Below, in pieces: positions 33,294-43,324 of a stretch of DNA of 58,944 nucleotides. Each line of letters begins with the position of its first letter. Within the stretch, counting starts at the first letter, position 1. The stretch spans positions 310,484 to 369,427 of the forward strand of contig JBBHKE010002644.1 in assembly GCA_037447655.1 (NCBI GenBank). Direction: 5' to 3'. This stretch comes from Zygnema cylindricum. Its lineage: Eukaryota > Streptophyta > Zygnematophyceae > Zygnematales > Zygnemataceae. A program made the position numbers and the translations under genes. The notes beneath the pieces are model-generated. The model was not told where the DNA came from. It worked only from the letters and a program-made list of their open reading frames with translations, and did no database searches.

Positions 33294-34160
33294 TTGTGTC
33301 GACCAGATGCAGAGGTTAAGGAGTTAACTTTGGAGGGTAAACTAATGAATAGAAAATCTAGGATAGCTAAATTTATTATGATGCTAACTACACTCCATGG
33401 TCTAAACAATCTTTTTGATGAAACTCGTTACAACAGACCTATGTTAGAAAAGTTATGTAACAAAGACACCAGACACAGTTTGATCAGGTTAGAGTATTTG
33501 GTGGAAGGGAAACCATTGAGAGTTATGGTAGATTCAGGTGCTACACATAATTTTATTTCACATAAGTTTGTAGAGGAAAATAAAATTCCTACAGTCATAA
33601 GGGAAAAACCTTTGCATGTTAAAGTGGAAAAAGGTAATAAGTCCATTAGATTTACGACGACTAAAAGTTGATATCAAGGTCAAAATGAAAGTTGTGTGTG
33701 AAATAATGAATTCAGGTAGTGAGGAGCTAATATTGGGAAAGCCTTGGGTAACTGAACATAACCCCCAAATTAATTGGGTAATTAACACTTTGAGAGTGTA
33801 GTCTGAAAATTGTTGGAAGGTTTTGCAAGTATTACCTTCAAAGAAGTTGCATAGAAATCATATAAATAACATAACCAAATTGGGAGTGGAAGGTTTGATT
33901 TCTGCTAAACAATTTAAAAAACATTTAAAAGATAAAACAAATCATGCTTTCTTGTTATAAGTAACTGAGACAGTTTTCTGATGAAAGGGGGGGAGAAAAC
34001 ACTAACATTGATGTCATTTCTAAATCGGACACCACCAAATTTCTTGAAAAACAGAAATTTGACTTTGTAACTGACATAATTGCATCTGATGCTGTTGTAA
34101 AAGATTTGATTTTTGAATTTAAAGATGTTTTCCTAAGTGACTTACCTTCAACGAGGCCAC
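33294..34160 (+). pseudogene. Gy2 protease remains
   Basis: 33294-33671 keeps the aspartic protease active site VMVDSGATHNFISH (about 33525-33566), and 33616-33801 keeps GSEELILGKPWVTEHN in a shifted frame. The frameshift lies near 33650, in a short deletion relative to Gy1. A linker with several stops runs to the RT. Confidence 0.8.
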
Positions 34161-34171
34161 CTTCTTGAGAT

Positions 34172-35690
34172 GTGGAACATGTAGTTAACCTTGAACCGGG
34201 ATGTAATCCTCCTGTCACAGGAGTTTATAAGCACAGTTTCTTAGAGCAGGAGGAGTTAAAGAAACAGATCAAAGAGCTTCTGGAGAAAAAACATATTCAG
34301 CCACACAAACCACCGTACGGAGCACCAGTTCTCTTCGTCAAAAAGAAGGACGGAATGTTAAGGATGTGTGTCAACTATCGTAATCTGAACAAGAATACGG
34401 TGAAAGATAAGTAACCGTTACCTTTAACTTCTGATTTGATATATTTTTAAAAAGGTGTTAAATTATTTTCTTTGATTGATCTGCGTAGTGGCTTTAATCA
34501 GGTGCCAATTAGATCTGAATATGTTGATAAAACTGCTTTTAGAACTAGAGTTGGTCATTTTGAATGGATAATGATGCCATTTGGTTTGACGAATGCACCG
34601 CCTACTTATCAAAGATTAATGAACCAAACATTTTTTAATTATAAAGATGAGTTTGTTTAGGTGTTTATAGATGATATTCTAATTTGCAGCAAATCTAAAG
34701 AACAACATGTAAATCATTTAAGAAATGTGTTGGAAAGGTTAAGGGAAAGAAAACTATATAGAAAATTGTCAAGATCCAGTTTTCTTAAGAGTGAACAATT
34801 ATTTTTGCGACATATAGTTAGTGCGGATTGTGTTAAAACATATCCATCCAAAATTACTGCAATCAAATTGGAAGCTACCTCAATGTCAGTTAGATCATTT
34901 TTGGCATTGGCCACTTATTACAAGATATTTATCATGAATTTCAATATGATTGCCGCACCTTTGACAGATTTACCGCGGAGAAAAAGACGTTTGTGTGGGG
35001 AGCCGATCAAGAGAGAGCTTTCGAGGAACTAAAAGGGAATTGACCTCTGCCCCTACACTGGTGTATCTTGATCCTACTAGGGAATTTGAAGTTTTGATCA
35101 CTACTGATGTATCTGATAAAAGTCTAGGTGCAGTCATAAGTCAAAAAGTCCGCAAACACTTTCATCTTATTGCTTTTGAGTCCAAAAAATTCAATGATGC
35201 TGAGAAAAACTATCCAACACAGGAAAAAAGAATTACTTCCAATTTTTTATGCATTGGTGAAATGTCGTTTTTTTTTGCATAACAAAGAATTTACAGTTCA
35301 CTATGATAATAAGGCATTATCTTATCTACAAAGATTAACTGATGCACAGATTATAACTGGCAGACAAGTTAGGTGGATGCAAAAATTGGCATATTTCAAA
35401 TTTAATGTCAAACATATTTTTGGAAAGACAAACGTAGCCGCAGATCATTTAAGTAGATGTTTTGAAATAAGTGTGGTGGTTCGAGATGAATTTTTTTTTA
35501 GATGTTGTTAGAAATGGTTATGATAAAGATCCTTATTTTGCTGTGATTTACAAAAATATTTCGGAAGAGAATTCTGACCCATTGAATGAGAGGCATGTCA
35601 AACACTCTAGAGTAGAAGATGGTTTACTGTATTTGCGAACAGGGGATAGATAATGCATTCCTCAAATGGGAGACTTAAAAAAACAACTTT
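34172..35690 (+). pseudogene. Gy2 RT and RNase H remains
   Basis: RT pieces are 34172-34414 ([24 protein letters not shown]), 34472-34660 ([28 protein letters not shown]) and 34661-35032 (VFIDDILICSK, catalytic Asp pair intact, and LSRSSFLKSEQ). Single stops at 34412 and 34658 and a frameshift near 34870 separate them. RNase H pieces (35050-35511) keep TTDVSDKSLGAVIS and HYDNKALSYLQRL. The RT active-site box is better preserved than in Gy1 (VFKDD). Confidence 0.85.
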
Positions 35691-35719
35691 TAGATGAAGC
35701 CCATGAGAATTTAGAAATC

Positions 35720-36731
35720 TAGGTCAAGATAAAACTCTTAGTCGGTTGCAAAGTAGATTGTTTTGGCCCAGGATGGCAAAAGAGGTGTCAAAACACATGG
35801 AAAGTTCTACCCCTTGCCAACAGAGTAAACGTAGTAACCGAAAACCTATAGGGCTTTTAAAACCTTTAGATATCCCCAATAAACCATGGGAATCTGTCAG
35901 TATAGGTTTTATTATCAGGTTGCCAACTACATCTAGAATAAATGACAGTATCATGGCCGTAGTTGATACGTTCAGTAAAATGGCAATCTTTATCCCTTGC
36001 AAAACTACTCATTCAGTTCTAGATGTTGCAAAGTTATATTTTGACAACGTGGTTAGAAATCATGGAGTTCCCTTGTCTATAGTCAGCGATAGGGATTCTA
36101 AATTTACGTCTACATTTTGGAAAGAATTGCAGCAAAGTTTAGGCACTGAATTAAAAATGAGTACCTCTTATCATCCTCAGACAGATGGACAGATAGAAAA
36201 GATGAACCGTACACTGGAAAAATGCTTAGGATTGTTTGCAATGGAGTTCAGAACACATGGGAATCTAAACTGCCATTAATGGAATTTGCATACAATTCAT
36301 GTAAACGTGCTAGTACAGGATTCTCACCATTTGAAGTTGCATACGGATACCAACCGAGAGAAGCATTAGACTTAATAACAGGGGTCACTCAAGAGAATAG
36401 GGGTTATGGAACGCAATTTTGGGAATACATTCAAACAATATGGAAAACAGTCGGAGATGCATTAGTTGAGGAATAAATAAGGCAAGAATTAAATGGTAAC
36501 GGCAAACGGGGTGATAGGGTGGTCAACACAGGTGACATGGTTTGGCTTTCAACAACTCAATAATGGTGTAAGATTGAGGGACAATCGGATCCTACGAGGA
36601 AATTTGCTCCTAAGTACATCGGACCATTTACTATTTTTGAGATGATATCGTCAATTGCTGCCAAATTGGACATTCCACCTTCAACAAAAATTCATCCAGC
36701 AATAAACATCAGTCAGTTAAAACCTGCAATC
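35720..36731 (+). pseudogene. Gy2 integrase remains
   Basis: 35746-36279 carries the end of the zinc domain (CQQSKRSNRKPIGLL) and the core. The first catalytic Asp of the family motif DFI is replaced by Gly (SIGFIIRLP), the second Asp is present (VSDRDSKFTS) and the Glu is present (HPQTDGQIEKMNRTLE). The frame shifts near 36230 and continues to 36476 (SPFEVAYGYQPRE). A last piece (36642-36731, PPSTKIHPAINISQLKP) is cut off by the junction with F2. Confidence 0.85.
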
Positions 36732-37344
36732 ATACGGGTTTGCGGAATCTCGAGAGCGCAATACAACAAGTCCGGATGTGACAAAAGTCACCAGTATGGA
36801 CATGCCGTAAAAATGACGTACACAAAGTACTATGGCACCTGTACTTTCATGTACGGTATAGTCATGTGATTGGCTCCGTACTTCAGTATAAGGGGCTTTA
36901 GAGAGGGAATATGACTTAGCATTTTTTGGTAGGTAGCTGTCTCTCTTTAAGAGCACCCTTTTATAAAAAGGCTAACTTTGAGCAGCCATAACTAACTACT
37001 CAGTTGACCATTTTCAATAATTTTATTTGTTGCAGACTCAACCGAGTCCAAACTACATAGGGTTTTAGTCGGTTAGAGTGTTTGCTTGCCAGGGTGGCTG
37101 CAATTTTAAGGGAGAGTCATAGTGGGGGAATGTGTTTGAATACTCATATTCTAACTTTGCATTTTGTAGGGGAACTAAGCACACAGAAAGTCTTATTTCA
37201 AAAAGAATGAAGGCATTTGTATTGGGGTTATGACTCTGAAGGTGTCATTTATTAAGGGATTGTATCAACTTAGAGTTGGCACCATCTAAATAAGCTTCTT
37301 TGGATCTACGAATTATGTGGGGAAATGGAGCTTACAAGAATTCA
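36732..37344 (+). repeat. Partial LTR F2 (F1 family), 5' part missing
   Basis: Plus-sense LTR sequence homologous to F1 from about 18170 to 18730: GACTTAGCATTTTTTGGTAG, GGCTAACTTTGAG and the same ATTCA terminus. It begins mid-LTR exactly where Gy2 stops, so a deletion joined the two. The expected TSD cannot be tested. Confidence 0.75.
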
Positions 37345-37863
37345 TAGATATGTGCCCAATAGATATATTTATTATCGTCAAGGACAAGTTTCTTTAACGG
37401 CTGGCTTGAAAGCTGCTTTTGTTGTGGCAGGCGTATTGAAATAAAGGCCATCACAAAAATTAAAGAGAAACAACAAAGTTCATTCCGCTAACACAATTAC
37501 TTTGATACACTTTTTAAAATCATCAAAACTACGTGTGTTAAACTTACACCAAATACAGAGTAGTGCATGGGTAGATTACTGACAAAATGTCACGCAAAAC
37601 GCCCAAAAAGATTTAGAGATGTTGACCGAAAAATATGAATAGAATGCAGAGTTGTGCTTTTTGAAACACGTGAAAGGATTGCATATAGCTTTCTAAGTCG
37701 TATTTTTATATAAGTAGACTTCATTACTGATTTGGCAGTCAAATCAAATTATACTACCATAGATATTAGGTTTAACTAAACAACAAAGTTTTTTTTTGTA
37801 AAACTTTTTTCACAATAAAACAATCTCATAATTTTTTTTGTAAGTTTATGCCGATACGTACCA
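37345..37863. other. Unidentified segment between F2 and a G LTR fragment
   Basis: About 520 bp of AT-rich DNA. I see no coding frame or match to the other repeats in the window. It may be internal sequence of the F element or an older spacer. Confidence 0.4.
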
Positions 37864-38248
37864 TTCTACACTAATCAACTAATTCACTATAAACAAAATT
37901 TTGTTCTAACAAATATTTACATCAACAATCAGATCACGATAATAGAGAAAAGTTATCGTGATCTAGTCACGCCTCGTCAACGGTTATCGGCGGCAGTTTT
38001 CAGCCATCCGATCACTACATTTGGCACCGTGGATGTGCTCTCAATAATCATGTGGTCCTTACCAAATATATGTATGTCCACGGAGGACATAGTCTAGCAT
38101 TCCTCGCAGCAGAAGACGCGTGTCCCTAATGTGACCAAAACCGTGAACTCCCAATTTCACTGTCACACTAATTTTAGCAAATAGTAAACCGGACTTACCC
38201 AAAAATAAACTAAGTCCTAAACAACTCTCTCTCTCTAACAACCCAAAT
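37864..38248 (-). repeat. Partial G-family LTR
   Basis: Homologous to 24830-25230 and 29760-30160 from ATTCTACACTAATC to CAACCCAA. It includes the perfect stem GATCACGATAA/TTATCGTGATC at about 37932-37965 and the CT microsatellite. Both LTR ends are missing. It abuts E LTR sequence at 38249. Confidence 0.85.
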
Positions 38249-38810
38249 GTCATGCCACGTGGCGCTTGACGTGGCGCTGACAAAAAAACGCCAAAACGCC
38301 TTTCCGCGATCCCTGCGCCTACTGTGGCCGTCCGATTAAGACCGGCATTCAATTTTACCCGTCGAAAATCATTGTGCGGTATTTGTTTCGCCGTCGAAAC
38401 AAATGCCCATTACTTATTTCGGGAAGCACCGTACGCCCTATTAACGTATTAAATATGTCTATGTTATATGTTCGTTTGCCCCATTAAATGATTTCATGTA
38501 GTCGTACAGATTTAATTATTTATCAAACCCTATATATCTCAGCACCGATCCCCGACTATAGGATAAAGCAACCGTCTATTTTTGACTTGAGGGACGGAAG
38601 GTACCAAGATCAAATCCTGAGTCTGTCAAGCACCTTTCACTCTATCTCTAAACAGCATAGACAGTCATGGCTCTAACTCCCTCTTTAACCTTCAGTGACT
38701 GCGACAAGTGTGGGAGATGAAGAGAGGAGTTAGAGGCAGACTGCCTCGGCTTCTTTTGTGTTTTTCATTTTAGACCTAGAAAATACTAATAATAACCATT
38801 AATTTCTACA
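38249..38810 (-). repeat. 5' LTR of E, right part
   Basis: Continues the E LTR from ATGTCATGCCACGTGGCGCT to the end TTTCTACA. It matches 19045-19652. A tRNA-like module lies at 38561-38630. TTCCT follows as the right-hand target duplication. Confidence 0.9.
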
Positions 38811-39080
38811 TTCCTCAAAGAGGTTAGAGGTATATTCTCCCCCATTGTCACTTTTTATTCTCTTTATAGGGGTTTCGTGCAACTTCTCACTCCAAGCTTC
38901 ATATTCTTTTATTTAAATTGGTGTATCAAACTTTGTTTTTAGGAAGTAGTTTCTAGAGTATCTGGAACAGTCATCAGTTATTGATAACATAAATCTCTTC
39001 CCTCCAACCGAGGGTACTTTTAATGCTCCCCAGATATCTGTGTGAACTAGATCTAGTACTTCCTCACCCCTATATGTGGT
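38811..39080 (-). pseudogene. D integrase core, middle piece
   Basis: The minus strand reads YRGEEVLDLVHTDIWGALK (first catalytic Asp), then ITDDCSRYSRNYF, and ends at the SDNGGEY-type second Asp block before the E insertion. A stop at about 38910 breaks the frame. It joins 45522 on one side and 17488 on the other once B and E are removed. Confidence 0.9.
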
Positions 39081-40125
39081 GAAACTCTGAGACCTCCATA
39101 AGTCCTCAGAGTGGACAACTTCCAAGAAGCCTCTAGGATAATCCTGACCCCTTTGTGTTTCAGCAAAAATAGCTGCCACCCTGGCAGACAAAAACTCTGA
39201 CCACCTGCACCCCTGTGAAAGCAAGACTCCCCTGAGTCGATAGCAAAAAGAATCTCTGAATTTGCTCCCCTGAGCACTAAGTTATGGAGGGACAAAGTTG
39301 ACCCTTTGTACAGAAGCTCTCTGAAGAGAGGGTCCTATCTTCTATTTTTTCTAAGTCCTATCTCTCTCACAGACTCTATCTATTGATGTACGGAACCAAT
39401 CAGAATACAGTTCCATATGCAAAAGTACAGCTGCCGGTGTACTTTATGTACGTACATTGTACAACATGGCCTAAATGTCGACACATGTCATATCCGGATT
39501 CGGTGCCATAATCTCCGGAGATTCCACGATCCAATGTAATTTTGCCACGCGTCATCCGATGTGGCGATGGCCACAAACAGCCGAAATCTTCTTCCGCGAT
39601 CTCGGCGCAAATTCCGGCCGTCCGATTAGAATCTAATTTAATCGTAGCCGTAATAAATACATGCGCGGTATTCGTTTCAATTACGAAATAAATGCGCGGT
39701 ATTGATTTCGTGCATGAACCGTATTCCGTACTTATACATTACCGGATCTATGAATACCGTACACAGTTACAGTTAAATGATTTAACCTACGTATTAATGT
39801 TTAAATAAATATCGTACTATATAATAGGTAACACTACTGCTAGACTTAACGGCTAAGGCTACCGGCTATACCTGATTGTCGGCCGGCAGGTACCAGGATC
39901 AAATCCTATGGCCGGCATAAAACTTTTAGTAAATAATCCCTTAACTAGTATAAATTTCCCGTAAACCTCAGGATAGCCTAGGTAGCCATGGCTCTAGCTT
40001 CCTCTCCAATTTCTCAGTGACTGCGACAAGTTTGAGAGTTGGAGAGAGAAGTTAGAGGTAGACTGCCTCGGCTTCTTTATTTCTATTAGGACCTAGAAAA
40101 TACTTTAAAACCATTAGTTTCTACA
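39081..40125 (-). repeat. 3' LTR of B (1045 bp)
   Basis: Plus strand TGAAACTCTGAGACC...GTTTCTACA. The purine tract (plus CTCCCCTTATTTTCTAG, 40126-40142) follows. A tRNA-like module lies on the plus strand at 39844-39918. Confidence 0.95.
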
Positions 40126-40138
40126 CTCCCCTTATTTT

Positions 40139-41518
40139 CTAGTCAATCTTTAATTTCAGACCACACTTCTCCCTGCAGAAAATTAGCTTAGGGGAAGGCA
40201 CAGGTTTGGTCATCATATCTGCTACCATCTCACTATCTGGTCTGTACTCTAAACTGATTATTTTGTTTTCTACTTTCTCTCTAACAAAGCTGAGTTTGAT
40301 GTCCATGTGTTTCGCTTTAAAATGATGTTTAGGATTGGCAGAAATAGAGATTGCTGCCTGATTATCACAAAATATTTTCTGCACACCACTCTTAAGGTGA
40401 CCAAGCTCACCAAGCAAAGACTTGACCCACATCAATTCTTTTACAGCAGAGCAAGAGGCCATATACTCAGCCTCCATGGTGGACTGAGCAATAACCTTTT
40501 GCTGTTTGCTACTCCAACAGCAAGCCCCATCACCCACATATAGTACATATCCAGAAGTGCATCTCCTCATCAGAGCATCACTATAACTGGCATCACTCCA
40601 AGTAGTGATGTCAATATTCTCCCCACCCAAATGCAACCATAGATCCCTAGTTCCTATCAAATATCTAAGGACTCTCTTAGCTGCCTCCCAATCCTTCTTA
40701 GTGGGAGAATTTAGACTTCTACTCAGCACTCCTACAGCTACAGCTAAATCCGGCCGGGTACAATTCATAAAATAGATTAGACTTCCCACCACTTGCCTGT
40801 AAGGAATAGTCTGCATGAACTTTTGTTCATCAGGAGATAATTCCTCGTCTAAGACTATGACTCCTTCTTCCTCACTCCCCTCACTTCCCTTCTTCAACTC
40901 CATTGGAGTTGTACAACTATTAGCTTTATCCATTTGAAATTTTTCAAGCATGTTCCCTATTGCTTCCTTTTGAGTCAGTCTTATAATTTTCCTTTTTCGG
41001 TCTCTCTCTACTTGAATTCCCAAAATATATTTTGTTTCTCCCATATCCTTCATTTCAAATCTCCCTTTAAGATCGGTTTTCAGTTTATTAATTTTTTCCA
41101 TTGATTTACTTAAAACAAGCAAATCATCAACATAAATTGCAATAAATATAAAACCTTCCTCATCTTCGAAAACATAGATTGAGTGATCTGAGCTGATCCG
41201 AATATATCCCAGACCGGTAAGAAACTCATCAAGCTTCTTATTCCATTGTCGAGGCGCTTGTTTCAAACCATAAAGAGATTTAATCAGCCGGCATACCTTA
41301 CTCTCCTCTCCTTCCTCCACAAAACCTTCGGGTTGTCGCATGAATATCTCCTCTTCCAATTCTCCATGCAAAAAGGCTGCCTTGATGTCCATCTGGTGCA
41401 CTTCCATGTCTTCCGCTGCTGCTAAACTGAGAAGTATGCGGACGGAGGGAAATCTGACCACTGGGGCAAAGGTTTCCTCGTAGTCAATTCCCTCCTTTTG
41501 TGTAAATCCCTTTGCCAC
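40139..41518 (-). CDS. B reverse transcriptase and RNase H frame (459 codons)
   Basis: The longest intact coding frame of the window. RT copies element RNA into cDNA. Visible motifs are HQMDIKAAFLHGE (catalytic Asp at residue 44), SLYGLKQAPRQW (84-92) and IYVDDLLVLSK (YVDD at 129-132). RNase H follows, with TTWSDASYSD (Asp309), STMEAEYM (Glu349/351), FCDNQAAISIS (Asp385) and KHMDIKL (Asp406). The tail YRPDSEMVADMMTKPVPSPK is typical of copia. The Met used here is internal: the frame is open further upstream to a stop near 41598, so the true RT domain starts earlier in the polyprotein. All catalytic residues are present. Confidence 0.95.
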   Translation of the reverse strand: MAKGFTQKEGIDYEETFAPVVRFPSVRILLSLAAAEDMEVHQMDIKAAFLHGELEEEIFMRQPEGFVEEGEESKVCRLIKSLYGLKQAPRQWNKKLDEFLTGLGYIRISSDHSIYVFEDEEGFIFIAIYVDDLLVLSKSMEKINKLKTDLKGRFEMKDMGETKYILGIQVERDRKRKIIRLTQKEAIGNMLEKFQMDKANSCTTPMELKKGSEGSEEEGVIVLDEELSPDEQKFMQTIPYRQVVGSLIYFMNCTRPDLAVAVGVLSRSLNSPTKKDWEAAKRVLRYLIGTRDLWLHLGGENIDITTWSDASYSDALMRRCTSGYVLYVGDGACCWSSKQQKVIAQSTMEAEYMASCSAVKELMWVKSLLGELGHLKSGVQKIFCDNQAAISISANPKHHFKAKHMDIKLSFVREKVENKIISLEYRPDSEMVADMMTKPVPSPKLIFCREKCGLKLKID

Positions 41519-41596
41519 TAATCTGGCCTTGTAGCGCTCGATTGTGTTATCTGGGTTCAGTTTTAATTTGAAAACCCACTTACAACCGATTGGTTT

Positions 41597-42622
41597 TTAA
41601 ATAGGTGGACAATCCACCAGCTCCCAAGTATCGGCTGCCATGATTGAGGCCATCTCCTCATTGATGGCTGTCTTCCACCGGTTTCTTTCTTGATAAGTCA
41701 TCGCCTCTCCATAAGTTTGAGGTTCATCTTGATGAGATAGTTTAGTTACCTTGTTATTAACCTGTTTTTCTTGCAGTCTTTTGCTACTTCTCCTCCCCCC
41801 CTCAAAATCTGAGGCCGGAATAGATGGTTCTCGTGGATTCTTTCGAACAAACTCGGCTTCTCCCCTATCCCTTGATTCCGAACCAATTTCCACCACGTCT
41901 TCCTCTTCGGGTAGAGTTGTCACTGGAGTTTCCACAGCCGAGTCCTTTTCGGTCTGATTTGTACCTGCAAGAATGTCATCTTCTCTAAAACTTGGATAGT
42001 TAGGAAGCTCAAAGTCATCGGAATTTTCTGACTCAAATCTGATTTTTACTGACTTTGTATATTTGAAGGGATCCACAGACTTTCCTTCATCCATAACTAC
42101 TAGATGCTTTACTAGGATTATATCTTCCCTTTTTAGATCATAAACTCTATATCCTTTAACATCCTCATCATATCCTAATAAGTATCCCGGTTTTCCGTTA
42201 GGATCTAGCTTCCAATTGGACCGATCAGTATCTAGACTGAATACTTGACTGTCGAAAACCTTTAAGAGAGATATGTGTGGTTTTCGGCCTGTCCATCTCT
42301 CATAAGGTGTTTGATCTTTTATAGCTGAAGTAAGAACTCTATTCTTGAGGTAATTAGCTCAATTCATTGCTTCTGCCCAAAACCTTTTTCCTATCTTTTT
42401 ATCTGACAACATACTTCTAGCACTATCACTCAGTGTTCTATTTAACCTTTCAGCTACCCCATTCTGTTCCGGATTTTTTGGAACTGTCTTTTGGTGTTGG
42501 ACCCCATCTTCCCTCAGAAAATCCTCAAACTGGTTAGAAGTATACTCTCCACCATTGTCACTCCTTACTCTCTTGATTGGAGTTTCATGGAGTTTTTCGC
42601 TCCAAGCTTTATATTGTCTAAA
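41597..42622 (-). pseudogene. B integrase C-terminal half and linker
   Basis: 42622-42095 holds the second Asp block (SDNGGEYTS), the Glu block (EQNGVAERLNRTL) and the C-terminal region (LKVFDSQVF, LLGYDED), with stops near 42624 and 42359. 42094-41597 is an open Glu/Asp/Ser-rich linker of 165 codons between integrase and RT. It ends at the RT entry TWELVDCPP, where a stop replaces the following residue. Confidence 0.85.
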
Positions 42623-43324
42623 TCAATCATGAGCTTCTGACTTGTTTTTCAAAAAATACACCCGGGAATACCGAGACCAATCATCAGTTATAGTCATCAT
42701 AAATCTCTTCCACCCCAGTGAGGGCACTTTAGCCGGTCCCCAAATATCTGTGTGTACTAGATCTAGAATTTTTTCTCCCTTATAGGTGGCTGATTTAGGA
42801 AAGGGTAATCTGTGTGCTTTACCTTGAGCACATCCACTACAATCACTTATATCATCACTCTCACTGAACTGAATCCCTTCCACCACTCCCATCTTTTTCA
42901 TCTCTCTTAACTTATCTAGATTCACATGCCCAAGCCTCTTATGCCATATCATAATATCATGAACACCAGCATAATAAAGTTTCTTCTTTTCATTACTTAA
43001 GATCAGCCTAAACATCCCATGGCTACCTTTCTCAGCAATGAAATAGACATCCTCCTCAAAACTAGCAGTAAAGACTCCTTCCCTAGTGCTAGTGAAAAAA
43101 CCCTTATCATCTAATACAGATGTAGAGATAAGGTTTTTGTTCAGCTCCGGAATAAACAATACATCGGAGAATGTTAATATGGATGTCTTTCCTTCTACTA
43201 ACACTTTCAGATCTACCGATCCTACTAGAGTAGTGGTGACTATCCTCCCATCCCCGTACTCTATCTCTACGGTGGGAATCTTTCTTATCTTAGTGAACAG
43301 GTGCCTATCCTTACACATGTGCAT
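42623..43324 (-). CDS. B protease C-part, pre-integrase and integrase core (233 codons)
   Basis: Open frame starting just after the protease active site (MHMCKDRHLFTKI). It continues through the protease fold, then WHKRLGHVNLDKL (two His) and CSGCAQGKAHRLPFP (two Cys), a complete HHCC zinc motif. The first catalytic Asp is in LVHTDIWGPAK, followed by TITDDWSRYSR. It ends in a stop within KNKSEAHD, a single-base change from the Gln or Arg family pattern. The active-site DSG itself is lost: the preceding frame reads WIID and then shifts by a short deletion near 43330-43340. Confidence 0.85.
   Translation of the reverse strand: MHMCKDRHLFTKIRKIPTVEIEYGDGRIVTTTLVGSVDLKVLVEGKTSILTFSDVLFIPELNKNLISTSVLDDKGFFTSTREGVFTASFEEDVYFIAEKGSHGMFRLILSNEKKKLYYAGVHDIMIWHKRLGHVNLDKLREMKKMGVVEGIQFSESDDISDCSGCAQGKAHRLPFPKSATYKGEKILDLVHTDIWGPAKVPSLGWKRFMMTITDDWSRYSRVYFLKNKSEAHD

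Larger units (their letters stand above)
30181..36731 (+). mobile_element. Ty3/gypsy element Gy2, 3' end lost
   Basis: Same family as Gy1 but on the plus strand. It has a full 5' LTR (30181-31159), a primer site, gag, protease, RT, RNase H and integrase in gypsy order. Homology to Gy1 stops at about 36731, inside the integrase C-terminal region (SQLKPAI), and F2 LTR sequence follows, so the chromodomain-like end, polypurine tract and 3' LTR are deleted. It inserted in the G 5' LTR. The matching flank on the other side is gone, so no TSD can be checked. Confidence 0.9.
17494..38810 (-). mobile_element. Copia element E, inserted in the integrase of D (TSD TTCCT)
   Basis: TTCCT at 17489-17493 and again at 38811-38815 flank the element. 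Removing it brings the D integrase back into register. The 3' LTR is 17494-19652 and contains solo LTR F1. The internal region is 19653-23976. The 5' LTR is split into 23977-24424 and 38249-38810 by a 13.8-kb compound insertion. Without insertions the LTRs measure about 1024 and 1010 bp, which supports this reconstruction. The first base pair of the 3' LTR is mutated from TG to TC on the plus strand. Confidence 0.9.

Noticed and set aside
24425-38248. A single clean insertion of G into the E LTR with TSD
   Set aside because: Neither junction is an LTR terminus and no duplicate target bases are convincing. The block is compound and has deletions.
38913-39295. ORFs spanning D integrase and the B LTR
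   Set aside because: Chimeric frames across an insertion junction. Only the integrase part (up to 39080) is meaningful.
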